From: Strongylocentrotus droebachiensis
Lineage: Eukaryota > Echinodermata > Echinoidea > Camarodonta > Strongylocentrotidae
Length of the DNA stretch: 64,000 nt
Assembly: GCA_035222895.1 (NCBI GenBank)
Contig: JAVYIG010000112.1
Span: forward strand, 533,501 to 597,500
Direction: 5' to 3'
Numbering within the stretch: the first letter of the stretch is position 1; every line of letters begins with the position of its first letter. This document shows, piece by piece, positions 9,834 to 22,149 of this stretch. Both the position numbers and the translations under genes were made by a program. The notes below the pieces were generated by a model, which saw nothing but the letters and a program-made list of their open reading frames with translations, did not search any database and was not told where the DNA came from.

Positions 9834-11039
9834 TAGGCTTCCGCATTGTAATGTGAACGCCGAAGTGCAACCCATGAAAATATTTTATTTGTCATCTGGA
9901 AATTGGATTGCAGCCATAGTGCAGTCAACATTGAGGCATTTTATCCTGTGTATTGATGCAGTATGACACATTGTAATCTGATAACCTAGTTTCACGAGTA
10001 AGTGGCATTTCAAGTTTTGGACAATCTGCTCTGCAAACTTCCCATCCCAAGAAAGTTTGCCTTCGCGTTCATGTTCAGAAGACAAACTTTACAGCAAGGT
10101 GTCTAACACTTTTATAAAGTGACGTCTTCCCTGAGCTTTCCTGCTCAGCTGACCCACGTTCTATCTCTCATAATCCAGTAGATTGCTGGTTAATAATTCA
10201 ACCCGAGCACACGATGGCGGGGACAGGGAACGTGTCCCAAACCCTCCCTCTCCCCACAATACTTATCAATAATTCCCGGCCAAGACTCAATAATTGATAA
10301 TCATGTTTGAATCATTCAGGTGAGAGGTGCAATGCATGAACTCCCATGACGAGAGGGCAGGTGGGGTGGCGGCTTCGTCTCATCTCCCCCTAATTCACGT
10401 GCAGGGTTGCAGAAACGACTGACAGGCTAAATTACACTGCCTCTACGTGTGTATTCCCTGTGAGATTTACAGTGCAATAACCCTTATAACGAGATGAGCC
10501 TTTCTCATCTCGAAAAGAGGTGCGGTCAGTTTACAAGTCAAAACAAAGTCATGGGGGAAATGGTGGCCCAAGTATGATTTGCTCAACTCTTTACCCACTA
10601 CACATTGAAATACAAGACGCTGTCACATTGTTTTGGAGTATAGTTTCTATACAAATTGTGTTTGTGATAAAATGCTACTTTGGTAGCCCACTGTTTGTAT
10701 CATTCATCAACAAAAGCAGATAAACAGTTAAATGCAACAAATAAATTAATGATCAACACCTCCCTCTAATACATCGATTATCCCCTGAAGGTGGATTCAG
10801 GCATCTTGGTAATAATCAACAAGTATATTTCACAAATATACATTTAACAAATGTTTTGAAATATATGCCAAAAACAATTGCCAATCTGGATTGCTAATAC
10901 ACTTGCTGATACAAGTGAAAATATCAGTTTAAAAATTGTAGAAAAATGGATACCATTGGACTACATCACTATGTGTTACCATCTACCAAAGATGTTTGTG
11001 AGTAAATTTCTTACTTTCCATCTTCTTCTCCTATAGCAA
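9834..11039. other. no gene seen
   Basis: Intron-like AT-rich sequence. A moderately GC-richer patch at 10140-10520 contains GAGATGAG/CTCATCTC repeats but no convincing open frame. Just before 11040 is a pyrimidine tract ending CTATAG that could act as a plus-strand acceptor, but nothing coding follows. Confidence 0.4.
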
Positions 11040-11343
11040 TCCAGGGGGGTTAAGTCGAACTTAACTCTAAATTGGACTTAAATATTATGGAGAGCCATTT
11101 GCAGCCTTAAAAAAAAAATATTCAAAAATGAAAATTCCAGTAATTTAGACTTTTGATAAATTCCACATCAAGAACATGAAATCTCCTTGATAATAGAAAA
11201 TATGAATGACTTGAATCATTATTTTATGCCATTTAGAATAACTTTTACAAAATATTTTCATAGATGCTAACGGCTTTCCATAATTTTGAAGTCCAACTTA
11301 GAGATAAGTTCAACTAAGGATCTTTGTGTAACACCCCCCTGGA
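11040..11343. mobile_element. MITE with TCCAGGGGGG ends
   Basis: The outer TCCAGGGGGG and CCCCCCTGGA are inverted. About 60 bp of each arm matches the other imperfectly: AAATTGGACTTAAATATTAT on the left against TAATTTTGAAGTCCAACTTA on the right. There is no coding content. A half copy of the right arm lies at 21368-21424. No clear target duplication was found, so the superfamily is undetermined. Confidence 0.65.
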
Positions 11344-11586
11344 CTAAATCGAACCTAAACCCTACTGTAACCCTAACCCCTCATCCATGAAGAAATAAAA
11401 CCCAAAGCAACTATTGTCACAAGGTCACATGAAGGATCATCTCTTTGCCTTCTCATCCTTTTCTCCTTCCTATCCCTCTAAACTTTTTCTCCACCACTTC
11501 ATACCCTTTTGATTCTATTTTCTTAAATTGGTACATGAGGCAACAAAGTATGCATTAGAAGAGTTGTTTCTCTAAACAAGAATAAT

Positions 11587-11865
11587 AATTTGAAAGAAGC
11601 ATCAAACAGTGAAATAAAAAAAATCATTATAATGTACAATTTAGAATGACTCTGTGATGCATTTGTTTCCGTTCTCGTCGTCCGGTGTGATGCAAGAATC
11701 GTGTCATGATGTTTGTTTCCGTTAATTTGAAAGAAAGATCTAACAATGTGATAGCAGAATTTCATTACAATATACAATGTAGAATGACTCTGTGATGCAT
11801 TCGTTTCCGTTCTCGTCGTCCGGTGTGATGCAAGCAACGTGCCGTGATGTTCGTTTCGTGTAATG
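11587..11865. repeat. two-copy tandem duplication, 138-bp unit
   Basis: AGAATGACTCTGTGATGCAT starts at 11643 and again at 11781. The copies share TTCCGTTCTCGTCGTCCGGT and GTGTGATGCAAG. The minus-strand open frame across it repeats the same ~45 residues and shows no known domain, so I treat it as repeat-derived. Confidence 0.8.
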
Positions 11866-11984
11866 TCAAGTTCAGCGCACTGTATATATCTTGCATGATT
11901 CAATCTGGCCATGAACATGATGGATAGTGTCAATAAAACCCGGCCCGAACGAAACTCCCAACAGGGTGTTTACTTGTAGCTACA

Positions 11985-12026
11985 CGGCTCCCATCACGGC
12001 TTCCATCACGGCTCCCATCACGGATC
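11985..12026 (+). repeat. 15-bp minisatellite, 3 copies
   Basis: CACGGCTCCCATCACGGCTT-type repeat with unit CGGCTCCCATCA plus 3 bases. It is local and not part of a recognised element. Confidence 0.65.
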
Positions 12027-12169
12027 CGCCGAATCAGCCCCGGTTTATCAAACGGCAACCTTCACACGGAGGCTCGGGTTTTAATGTTTTATTACCTGGC
12101 ATCCAAAGTCCACCCAAGTTTTTTAATTTAATTTCAAACACGCTACGGAGAGGACATTAAGGTATACAT

Positions 12170-14330
12170 GACACTATGCAATCTATTCCATTCTGGGTGT
12201 ACCGACGGGATCCCTAAAGCCTTGTTCAGGTACGGAGTGCTAAACCACCGTATTTTCTTTTAAATGATAACATAAGTATAATACGCTCCACTTTTCAGTA
12301 CCTTGAAATTTTTCTAAGACAGAGCTCAGTGAATATTTGTACAGGACATTTGTTGCTAATAGTTGCAACTCATTTACACTCTTTAGAAAAATAATGTTGT
12401 ATGTTACTGATCTCTTATGTGAATGAGCCTTTAAATCTCTGCCATATTGCTGGTGGCATTTTGAAAGGAAAATAAGCCCTTTTGAATAATTCATTGAATA
12501 AGATAGTTGCTCACATGTAGCCTTGATTTTAGGCTGATGGTAGTTTCCCTCCTCTCAATAATATGTGTGGAGTCTGGTACTATCAAGACTAGCTCCATTT
12601 TATCTGTTCATCTATCATAACTCATTAAGTAAGATTATATTTAGACTAACTACTCCAATCATGTGGATTGTTTAGAATGGAGTCACAAAATGTAGACTCA
12701 AATAACAGTAACATTAATACTTTCCATTTATCTGTACAGTAATCTGCAGCGCCTATTAATTTGCGTCTCTTTATTCTGGGTATTCAGTAACAATGCAGGA
12801 GTGCATACTTAATGAGCAATGCATGGGACTGTTCTAATCTTTGAGTTTGATCCTAAGAATCACTCAATTTGCATGATTTTGGTTTCACTTTAAAGATGAG
12901 ACTTTGAAGTTTTTTTGTGCATAAAATTCATTCAGGTCTTTGGAATTGATACTTAGGTTTGGATATTGGCTAAAAGAGATTCCTTTTCTTTGCACTTCTG
13001 TGCTAATGTTCACTAGTACATTACTCTTAGACAATAAAAAATTATCATCTGTAGAAAAAGTAGATGTTGATCTTTCTATTGATATAAAAATCATGACATA
13101 ACATGGCGTAGCTTGGTCTGGAACCAAGAAAATGCAGTATAAACAATTTCAAACAGCAGAGACTTGCCAGTTTACTTTTCCTTTTAAATGTCTATTCTGA
13201 AGTAAAAGAAAGTCTCTTTCTTGCTGGTCAAACATACTGACTGATGATGATGAGCCAGAAAAGTTGCCATCATTTTGTGATAGGCAAAAGCCTCTAGCAG
13301 TTGTAGTTGTTGTAATTACCATGAGAGATAATTTACAATAAAATATATAAAAAATTTCAGAAAACTAGCAGTTTGTGCCCTAGTTTTTACCACGTGCTGG
13401 GTAGGGATATTATGATAGGAAAGAGCAGTGACCGAAAAGCTACTCAAAATATCAATATGTAAGGGTTAGGATCAGGTGAGGATACAACAATATAACAGAT
13501 ATAATGGATTTCAGAATACCCCTGCTAGCCTCTTTGGAGAGCCAGCTGGGTCCCAACGTAAACAAAACTTTGCGCAATAGGCATAATTTCGCACCAGCTT
13601 AGAATTACCGGTAAACTGTGTCTATTTCAAACATATAAATATTCACTCTAGGCCTAATAAGCATATACGCTACGGTCCAACTGTGTTTGTAAGGGTACCT
13701 TGATATTTCTAATTGTTGTGAAATATACTTAAATAGCAAAACCTATTTATATTGGGCAAATATACATAGGAAAATAAATTCTACTCTATTTGATTCAATT
13801 CAAAATGGCATAAGGGATCAGTATTATGGGTACAGAAGAGAAAATCATTATGTATTCACCAGGAAACTATTACAGTTACTTTATTGTTATTGTGCTAGAA
13901 TTTTAATAATTCAATTCCATTTAAAAGGGCATCAAGGATATTAAAGTGTAACAGATACAAATAATGAGAAGGGCAAAACTACTCACCCGGGAACAATTAA
14001 TGCTACATGTATATGTATATATGCTTATCAGGGCTACAACTCTATCACTACCACTTGTACCCTGATCATCATTAATTAAATTGTAAGTGCTTGTATTGTG
14101 AGGCAGTAATCTACAAATGGATACGCTGGATGGGAACGGGTTGTCTCTCGAGTGTTGTGGAAAGAATGACCCCATTCACACTTGTGAAATACAAACGTTT
14201 CAAGCCGTGTTGACCCATATTACGCCTTAATTATGCAAATGTGAATACCGCTTTGCCAAGAAGCGCTCCACAAAAGGTTCTACAACGCATGCTCTGGTGA
14301 CGATTGCTACATGGTAAACTTACCACACTA
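12170..14330. other. no gene seen
   Basis: Intron-like sequence. The minus-strand open frames at 12240-12494, 12885-13127 and 13921-14175 have no recognisable domain. The last is followed by a donor-like GTGAGTAG but has no good acceptor. Nothing else stands out. Confidence 0.4.
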
Positions 14331-14339
14331 GCCAAATTC

Positions 14340-14425
14340 CTAACATCAAACATGTTCCCAGCTCAATACCTTATCCTAATCCTAACCAAACACTTTATCT
14401 AACATCCAATAAACTTTGTTCACAT
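14340..14425 (-). repeat. degenerate TTAGGATTAGG-like repeat
   Basis: CTTATCCTAATCCTAACC with flanking words like those in the longer CCTAACC-rich arrays at 22.15 and 30.24 kb. A short, old copy. Confidence 0.35.
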
Positions 14426-14466
14426 AAATTCAAAATTGTTATTAAAATAAATCATCCCGTAGAATT

Positions 14467-14552
14467 ACCCTGAACCTGCTGATTGTGGGAACGAAGTTGC
14501 TCCGTTACTGAGCCTATGGTGATGAAGAAATTCAGTGGTCAATGAGTTAATT
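14467..14552 (-). repeat. short dispersed repeat, family H2 copy 1
   Basis: On the minus strand it reads TTAACTCATTGACCACTGAA, then CCATAGGCTCAGTAACGGAG. This matches the copy at 32646-32731 (TTAAGCCATTGACTGCTGAA, CCATAGGCTTCTTACAGGGA). About 85 bp long. A third copy is at 38383-38462. Confidence 0.5.
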
Positions 14553-14699
14553 TGAATGCTCTTATTCGGGAATATGAACGGGTAGTAAAGGCTATCTCAA
14601 ACTTATTAGCTGCAACAAATTATGAGCCATCATCAAAGCATGCTCATTTGATCCTTCTGACTTAATTTCTAAGAAAAACTGCCACAAACTGATCACGAG

Positions 14700-15230
14700 C
14701 ATTGTCAGATACTGGACGATACAGAGCAACAGTATTTTCCTCTTTTTTTTACAGAAACAGGGGAGTGGGAACGCTATATCTGATTGTCAGAGGCAAGTAT
14801 AATAATGGGAATGGCAGGGATCTTGCCCTCCGATGGTTTGGTGATCAGTTTGGGACTCAAGGATGCTTTCTAAAGCGATCCCAAATTGAGCTGAGATTCC
14901 TTCTGCATCAAGCACCTCAAAGCAGGTACAATCGAATGTCTTTAAGTTCAAATTCAAAATGGATTTACATTCAACATGAGTGGCGATCAAGATACAGGAC
15001 TCGCTGGAATCTGGAGCGGGGATCATAAAGCTCGGTTAAGGCAGCGGCCCTCGAGTCATCTATATAATTGGGGGAGGGTTATCGTGAATTGAAGAATGCG
15101 AGGAATACAGTTTACAGTCGTAGGACTGCATGGTAGTAACACAGCTTATTTACAGCCACATTCAAGCCTCAGAGACAAGATTCATTTTCTAAATTACATG
15201 AGTTAGGTTTGCACTGTAGCTGGCATCTAC
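14700..15230. other. no supported gene
   Basis: Open frames at 14702-15028 (plus) and 14787-15026 (minus) overlap here. Neither has a recognisable domain, conserved motif pattern or splice context that would favour it. A plus-strand open stretch near 15168-15233 ends at GTAAGATCC but has a weak acceptor. Confidence 0.3.
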
Positions 15231-15359
15231 GGTAAGATCCTAAAAACAAAATCTACAAGATGTGTAGTGCAAAAAAAGAAATTTCCCAAGAAATATATGT
15301 TAAAAAATGTAAATATAATCTTTATTTTTAATGTAATATTTGCCCGATGATAAAGAACT

Positions 15360-16345
15360 TCAGCAATTTGAGTGCTGATGATGAAGGTAGGGCAACAGGT
15401 ATAAATTCTCCTGCATATACATGATTGATGTACAGATCTATTGTCTTGAATAATTATTTGATAGAAATTAATGTTTGCACCCACCCGACAGACTCATAAC
15501 TACTTTTTATAGCTATCATTAAGATGTGCAAAAGCATAAATTTTCAAAAATATAAATACGCTCTTCATTTTGACATGTCATTTGCCAAATGAGAAAGAAT
15601 GTTTGCAATTTTTAGAGCTGATCATGTACATGAAGGTAGGGATAATGCTCCATATGTCAGTGTGTATACTCCTACATGAAATAAAAGTCAAAGCACAGTT
15701 TAGAGACTTGGTGTCAGTCTGGGTATCACATTCTCCGGCGTAATTGATTTATGGACAGCTCTACTATCCCATTGTCTACTGAAACCAGTGTTCCCTAAAT
15801 TAAGCCTCTGGGAACAAGAGAATTAAGTAGTAAATGGTTTAATAGGTTTTGATTGTCTAGAATAATATGATCAATATTAATGTCTGCACCCTCTACAATT
15901 TGAGTGCTGATGATGGAGGTAGGGTTACAGGTATAATGCTCTGTGTCAGTGTGTATACTCCTGCATGACATACAAGTCAATGCATTTAAGAGAATTGTTG
16001 TCAGTGTGGGTATCACATGTATGATTGATGGACAACTCAATTAAAAGGTTATGATTGCCTAGAACAACATGATCATCAGTGATGTCTGCCGCTCTCCTCA
16101 TAGACAGGGTCAGATTGTTTGCCCCACTGTCTAATCCTTTCAAACTCAGCCTAGTGGCCAATGTCAAAGAAGAGAAAAGATACACATTAAAAATGCTCTT
16201 TGATAATGATCAACATCAATGTTATTGTCTGCACCCTCCTGATAGAATCAGATTGTTTCCCCCACTGTCTTATCCTTTCAAACCCAGGCTAGTGGCCAAT
16301 GTCAAAGGAGAGAAAATACATAAATTAAAAGTCCTTGCTCAGAGT
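15360..16345. repeat. diverged tandem repeat array
   Basis: Repeated phrases recur in order. TGTCTGCACCCTC-like words are near 15470, 15882, 16083 and 16226; GTGCTGATGATGRAGGTAGGG near 15372 and 15905; GTATACTCCTRCATGA near 15664 and 15951; TCAGATTGTTTSCCCCACTGTC near 16110 and 16249; CTAGTGGCCAATGTCAAAG near 16150 and 16290. Units are partial and rearranged, with no coding sense. Confidence 0.7.
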
Positions 16346-16384
16346 CTTTAAAGAGTATTATCAGCCTAAAATGTAGAAATATCA

Positions 16385-16665
16385 ACATCTTCACATCTAA
16401 CACAGATAAGTTAACAAAAATTGAGAAAATTAATTCAGCTCTTCATTTGTTAGCAATTCTTCATTTTTAATCAGTTGTAAGTATCAAATTATATTACATC
16501 TTATCTCTAAATACATGCAATATACAGATAGGGTAACACAAATTTAGAAAATCTATCTACTTTTTCATTGATAGCAATCCTGGAATTTAAATCAGTTTTC
16601 AGTATATCACATCATAGTATGTACATGTATCTTAACAAGTCTTAAATCTATGCAATCTACCTGTA
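16385..16665. repeat. two-copy diverged tandem duplication (~130 bp)
   Basis: ACACAGATAAGTTAACAAAAATTGAGAAAA (near 16398) corresponds to ATACAGATAGGGTAACACAAATTTAGAAAA (near 16522). GTTAGCAATTCTTCATTTTT and GATAGCAATCCTGGAATTTA follow in parallel. Confidence 0.6.
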
Positions 16666-16862
16666 AGATCATGGGACAGACTCTTTGTCATAATATGGAA
16701 TATTCCAGCATTATGGAAATAAGCTTGAAGTTTAATCTTCAAAAGCTTCTGTAGTTATTTCCACTGCTGAATATTAAGGTTACGATTCATAGGACAAATT
16801 TAGAACAAAATGTTGTCTTTGTTCTTTGATCATGGAATCTGTGTATGAGTAATATACCAACT

Positions 16863-16933
16863 ACTAAGAGTCAGAAGAGAAGTATTAAACTCTATGAAAA
16901 GGTATAAGAGTTAACACCCGTCTGGCTCTAAAT
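16863..16933 (-). repeat. hairpin repeat family H1, copy (minus)
   Basis: On the minus strand it begins TTTAGAGCCAGACGGGTGTT and ends AATACTTCTCTTCTGACTCT; the two ends pair as an imperfect stem. It matches the family consensus TTTGGAGCCAGAAGGGCATT. Confidence 0.6.
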
Positions 16934-16939
16934 GGGGAG

Positions 16940-17205
16940 ATGTGTGTTGGTCTAGCGGCACGTTCACTTGCTCTGCTCTCTGTCTTCGCCTACAAACTGG
17001 CTCAGTTCGAAACTGAGTCACGTCTTTCGAATGGTGACGTTAAAGATCGGTCCCCAGTCGTAAATGATCATATCTCATTGATACACGTCTATAAAAACCC
17101 AATTACACACCACTCTCCACAACTGGAATGTAAATGGTCAAGAAATAAGGAAAAAAGTGTATTTATAAGTCTTTTGGAGACAAGTAAAGCTAGCGGTATC
17201 AGGTA
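16940..17205 (+). mobile_element. probable tRNA-derived SINE
   Basis: TGGTCTAGCGG (16948-16958) fits a pol III A box. GTTCGAAAC (17005-17013) fits a B box, and the 57-bp spacing is right for a tRNA head. The following GACGTTAAAGATCGGTCCCC has a SINE-body look. No second copy is seen in the window and the 3' end is not defined. It could instead be a tRNA pseudogene. Confidence 0.4.
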
Positions 17206-17209
17206 GAAT

Positions 17210-19090
17210 TTCAAGCAGGATACACATAAAAGAACTTAAAAGGATAAGCAACTATATCACACCAGACAGTGACAGAGATATCTAGGAGATCTCTTTCTTT
17301 GGTCCTTGATAAGCACATACAGGAGATATCAAAAACAGACAGCTGCAAAGTATTTTGATGCATCATATGTCTAGCATCATGCAGCACATCTCGGCTAGAA
17401 TTGTGACCTGTTTTCCTAATCAGGGTAAGAAGGTTGAAATAAATGTGTTTACAGATAACTTGAGCCACATGCATGCCCACTTCAGATACATTCCATCTGG
17501 ACCAAAACAACAACAAGGATGGGGAGAGGTGGTAAGGGCAATTTCACCCTAAAATTCCACTCAAAACCGCCCATACACTAGAGAGCCATTGTTATTAATT
17601 CTGCCAATGGTTGAAGTTGATAAAATTACTCTAATAAAAGTAACCCTAAAATATCAATGTGATATTCTTTTTTTACCCTAATCTAAGTAACAGATTTCTG
17701 TATTAAAGCTAGACTGCATAATATACATGTACATGTACATGATCTTTGATTATGATATACTGGAAAACTCTGCAGAACTCGGCTAACAAGCCTCATCGTC
17801 TGCTCAACACCAGAACTTAAAGTATATGAGGTCTTTTCGGCTTCTAACAGACATTATAATAACCTTTTCTGCTACAAACTACCTCACAATATGTGCTGAC
17901 ACCACCTCACAGGGGCGATTAAGATATTTTTACTGCATTTTACCTCCAACACACCTTCAATTTTCATTGCATATTCTCGCTTCTGACATAGCATACTTTG
18001 GAATATCAAAATGCAGAAAATGTCTCTTCCACTACAGATCATCTAAAATTGAATTTTAAGGAGTGATGCAAAAGGGAGCCTCTGTAATCATTTTCTCCTT
18101 GAGAATCTAGAACACAAATTTGCAGGTGAGCAGAAACATATCTGTAGATGGGCCCAGACATTTTTTTATTCAATTTGCAAGCATGAAACAGTCTGCGATT
18201 CACATCACGGCAGACACGAAGATGATGAATTCAGATGTATCATATTAGGCGGTGCTGACAGTTTACAGGTGAGTACGTTGCCGCATATTTCAAAGAGTTC
18301 TTTAGGGTATTTTCTCCTTGCCGTAGGAGAAGTGGAAATGTTTATCATCGACCTGATGAATTGAAATTGCACAGGTTTGTCTAAAACTAGGGGCTTGTCT
18401 GGATGCAGAACTAGAGCCAATACCATCATTTCACCTATGACCTTGCAAAGTTTGATATTTTGCTTACCCTCAGTACCATTCTATGATGCATTCAATCTAG
18501 AGTTACTTCAAGAAACATACAATGATCATGTGTATGTTACATGAGATATGATCATGTAATTGGACAATAGGCGGTGTGGGACAGAGGCCAATTATCTAGA
18601 AAAAAGCTATCTAGATAATGGCTTTCTAGATAATTTGCTGTCTGTCATCAATTATCCCTTCAAAAAATCCTGCAAAAATCCTGCAACGAACCAAAAAAAT
18701 TCTCCCTTATCACAGGATTTTTCGCGGGATTTTTTTGTCTGTCACCTACGTAAGTGAATTAACTAGATAGCTATCATCTAGGTTTTTCAAGATGGATCAG
18801 GAAAATTGTGTCTGACACCCCCTAGTATGACCATGAATCAAATGGATCCTTCTGCATCAAATTCAAAACTAATTAAACAGCCTTTCATCGATCTAAGGAC
18901 CATCCTAAAAAACCACTGACATATACTTTCACTTGCCAGGCCTATTAACAGACAAATTTAAGGTCTTGGGTATTTGACTGTTTCATTCAGTAATTATCAT
19001 ACCTTGGATATCATACCTTGGAAGTAGGCATAAAATTAAAGTGTATAATACTTTAGGTACTAACTCATTCAAGAGAAGAAAAAATATACT
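17210..19090. other. no supported gene
   Basis: Intron-like. An open stretch of about 100 codons without a start lies near 18050-18360 on the plus strand; it reads through a donor-like CAG|GTGAGT at 18269 and has no family resemblance. An ACATGTACATGT palindromic run is near 17725, and TATCTAGATAATGG/CTAGATAATT repeats are at 18590-18640. Confidence 0.35.
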
Positions 19091-19093
19091 TAC

Positions 19094-19163
19094 AATTATG
19101 GTCGTAGAGTCAGGTCAATTGTGGATGTTATTCCATTCACAGCACAAGCACAATGCAGAAATA
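19094..19163 (-). other. candidate exon (70 nt), possibly non-coding
   Basis: On the minus strand a strong pyrimidine tract, TTTTTTGTTTCTCTTTCAG, leads into 70 nt that end at a consensus donor, AATT|GTAAGTAT. These are among the best paired splice signals I found. All three frames contain a stop: one (FLHCACAVNGITSTIDLTLRP) is open until its second-last base triplet, so it would be a terminal coding exon, a UTR exon or an lncRNA exon. It has the same strand as the other candidates at 27441, 35915 and 38809, but phases do not prove linkage. Confidence 0.25.
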
Positions 19164-19169
19164 CTGAAA

Positions 19170-20265
19170 GAGAAACAAAAAATAAAAATATGGAATGGTG
19201 CCATGAAAGTCATATGACACAGCTCACAAATTTGATTAATTTACAACTCAAATTTCAATAGCAAGTGACACACAGGGATTGTATGAACAGTGTTCTAATG
19301 GCGTTGTGGGAACACCCCAATGTTTAAAAAAAAAAAAAGTTCAGTTCACCTGCAGAGCTATTTTTTGTAACATTTATCAGAGCTAAATCTCTCACTGCTC
19401 CTGTGTATTTTTTTTGTATAGAAATTGACATGGGATTGGGTGGAAAATCGGTTTGCATGACATGTCAAACATTAAAGAACGAGAATTCACCTTTATTTTT
19501 ATATTTGCTACTACATAATACTGAAAGGATTAAATTGTGATTATCTCACCACAAATACCTACAGAGAACACATAAGCCACATTATAAGCCATTTTATTTA
19601 TTTATCAAAAAGCCACAAATTAAATTAAATTTGTCCAGGATATACATGATTATCCCTCTCATAATAATATAATACTGTTCACTTTAAACCATGTTAAATT
19701 TCTGACGTGTATCATGAACTGAATTCATGTGTCACAAATCCCTTTCATTTTCGTTATAACATTCTGTATTCTTCCATAAGGAGCATTATTGCTAACGTAA
19801 ACAGTGCACTGACTTTATACAAACATTTCATTTCAACATATTATCATTTCTGAACAGTGTTGTATGCTTCTAATCAAATCTTCCCTGCGAAAAATCAATT
19901 CATGGCATTTTCATTTTAGCTTACGTAAATATTTTTGGAAGAAAAACGAGCTTACATCACAGGGGGCTTGATGAAAAGTTTTGGGGAAAAATAATAATGT
20001 ATACATGACTACAACATGCAGGAGATCTGCTTCCTTCATATAGACTTTCTGCACCCGCTATTGCCATTATCTTTATTTATCAAAAATGACGTTGGATAAA
20101 TTGGAATATTATTGGAAATCTTCTCTGCGTTTTGGTCACATCAAATTGAAGTAGGATTGTTTTCTTTCAGCCCACATAATAAGACTCCAATAATGTTGTT
20201 TCTGTTTATCTAGTCTCCCTGGCTGGCAGGCTGGCTGACTGGCTCCACACTTCATAACATATTGT
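19170..20265. other. no gene seen
   Basis: AT-rich intron-like sequence with short A runs. CTGGCTGGCAGGCTGGCTGACTGGCTCC near 20218 is a small CTGG repeat. No protein-like frame. Confidence 0.4.
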
Positions 20266-20269
20266 CTCC

Positions 20270-20331
20270 CGGGAGCCATAAGGGCATCAATTCTCTATGA
20301 AAGCATGGGTATTATGCCCTTATAGCTATCA
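20270..20331 (+). repeat. hairpin repeat family H1, copy
   Basis: GGGAGCCATAAGGGCATCAA pairs with ATTATGCCCTTATAGCTATC across a loop of about 20 nt. Same layout and key words as the other H1 copies. Confidence 0.6.
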
Positions 20332-20434
20332 CAAGATTGTGTTCCAAAATACACTACTGTGCATGTATTTATTTGTAAACATATTCTATCAAAATTGCTG
20401 CACTAGTTAGTTTGTTTTGTATGCTTTTTTTGTT

Positions 20435-20453
20435 GGGGGGGGGGGGGGGGGGG
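20435..20453 (+). repeat. poly-G tract (about 19 G)
   Basis: TTTTTTTGTT followed by an uninterrupted G run. Possible G-quadruplex. Confidence 0.9.
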
Positions 20454-20459
20454 TGGGTG

Positions 20460-21360
20460 AAGTTCTATCACCAATAAAACACCCTTCTTTGATTGTATCT
20501 AGATAATCTTAAAGATGTTCCCAAGATGGATGACTTTTTTTAGCAAGGCATACTGGAGTGCACATGCAACCCACACTGGCTTATTTTGTCATCAACAACA
20601 AAACAATCAAGTCCCATTGTGCAGTTTCTTTATTGAACTTATGGGCAATGATTCTGTAGTTTCTTCATTGTTTTCAGAGGATGCAACACTGAGTGAAAAA
20701 CAAAAAATGTCATCTTTGAAGAAGAAAGTTACAACCATCTCTCCCCTTCTAGGTATTTTCTTAAATTGTCTTTTTGAATCCCAAATGATCGATCCTTATC
20801 AAATCAAGTCTGAAAATGAATATAAATACTAAAGGTTAACTCCAAATTAGCCAAAAGGTTAGCTCCACCAAAATCTACGTTCCCCATCGGGTATAATGCT
20901 TGCGCTGTATTGTGCCAATACTGCAAAAATACCGCCAGGGAAGATGAAATTGATCGATTCGGAATTGACATTTGGGGGTATGAATTTGAATGTTGATGAA
21001 TACTGAAGAATGCTTTGAAAAAGGCCCGGGTTTTTTAACTCAGACAAAGGGGAGGTAGATTTCCTTCATTTCTCTCAAATTTCCTGCACAAACTGCTACT
21101 GGCAGCTCTTCTCTTTGTATTTATTTTCCTTGCCTTGCGATTTAGACTGCTTTTGTTTCACTTTCTTTATAAGCCTACTTTTAGAGCTTTCTCTATCAAA
21201 CTGTAGGATGCAACAAGCTCTCTTTCTCACTTGCCCAATGACGGATAGCCATAAGATAATGGGCAACCAAAATACTATTAAATAATATATGAGCAAGCAT
21301 CATTATTGAAGGAAATATACTATCTAATGATCCTAATGATGAGAGCAAACAGTGGCAAGA
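20460..21360. other. no supported gene
   Basis: The open frames at 20515-20832 (plus) and 20859-21296 (minus) show no recognisable domain, no codon-like periodicity by eye and no splice context. Treated as intronic. Confidence 0.35.
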
Positions 21361-21367
21361 ACAGCCT

Positions 21368-21424
21368 GCCATATTGAAGTCCAACTTAAAGTTGATCTTA
21401 ATCTTTGTGAAACACTCCCCAGGG
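21368..21424. mobile_element. half copy of the TCCAGGGGGG MITE
   Basis: ATTGAAGTCCAACTTAAAGT ... CTTTGTGAAACACTCCCCAG matches the right arm of the 11040-11343 element (TTTGAAGTCCAACTTAGAGA ... CTTTGTGTAACACCCCCCTG). The left arm is missing. Confidence 0.6.
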
Positions 21425-22149
21425 TTGAGGGAAACAAAAGTGAGTAAGATAACTTGTTCAAGGATGTAGGCACCAACAAAGGCACCAACAAAGGAACAAA
21501 CCAAAGACCTGTTGATTGAGAGTCAAGAGCAGTCACCAATATTCCAATTAACTTTAATATGAATATCAGTGTTGTAATTCTTACCAGGGCATCAGGATTC
21601 ATTCACACTTTTTGTTGTTCTACATGTACATGAATGTACATTTTTCAATTCTTATCAACTTCATAACACGTTCAGAAATAATAAAACTTTTTAGAATGTG
21701 GAAATAATGATCTATGTTTCTTCCTATTGGATGTATCAACTGTCTATCCTTTAAGGCCCTAGTTAGAAGTTACCAGTTACACTCTTTCCTTCCTTTTTCC
21801 TAAGTCCATCCTGTCTTCTACATTTCAGGAAACAGGATCAAGTAGAGAACATGTGATACTCATTAAACATTCAATGTGTTTCCACGGCAATGTGTTTCCT
21901 GCAAGATAGACTTCAGAAAATACCTGGATGAGTATTGTAGTTACGGATGTTACACACAAATTAATAGCAAAAAAAGAAGAAAAAACAAAATAACTGCAGA
22001 GTATTTATTTCAGAGTCCAAATTCAAACAGACCAGTTAGAGGTTCTTGGAATCAAACTTTTTGATTAATTTTATTGACCCTAAAACTGAATTTCCTGACA
22101 TAGCATCAAATAATGTACATGCAGTGTGAATTTATTGATTAGGTATGGT

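Noticed and set aside
11523..11933. 136-codon minus-strand frame with an internal repeated peptide
   Set aside because: The repeated peptide comes from a 138-bp tandem duplication and matches no family I know.
14702..15028. 108-codon plus-strand frame
   Set aside because: Overlaps an antisense frame of similar length, with no motif, splice context or start context; consistent with chance.
15168..15233. Plus-strand exon-like stretch ending at GTAAGATCC
   Set aside because: Weak acceptor and opposite strand to the other candidates; likely chance.
17375..17424. Plus-strand 50-nt exon-like stretch ending at GTAAGAAGG
   Set aside because: Short, weak acceptor, and frames this small arise often by chance.
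18050..18362. About 100 open codons on the plus strand containing several Cys and His
   Set aside because: No start codon, reads through a donor-like site, Cys/His spacing does not fit a zinc finger, and no family resemblance.
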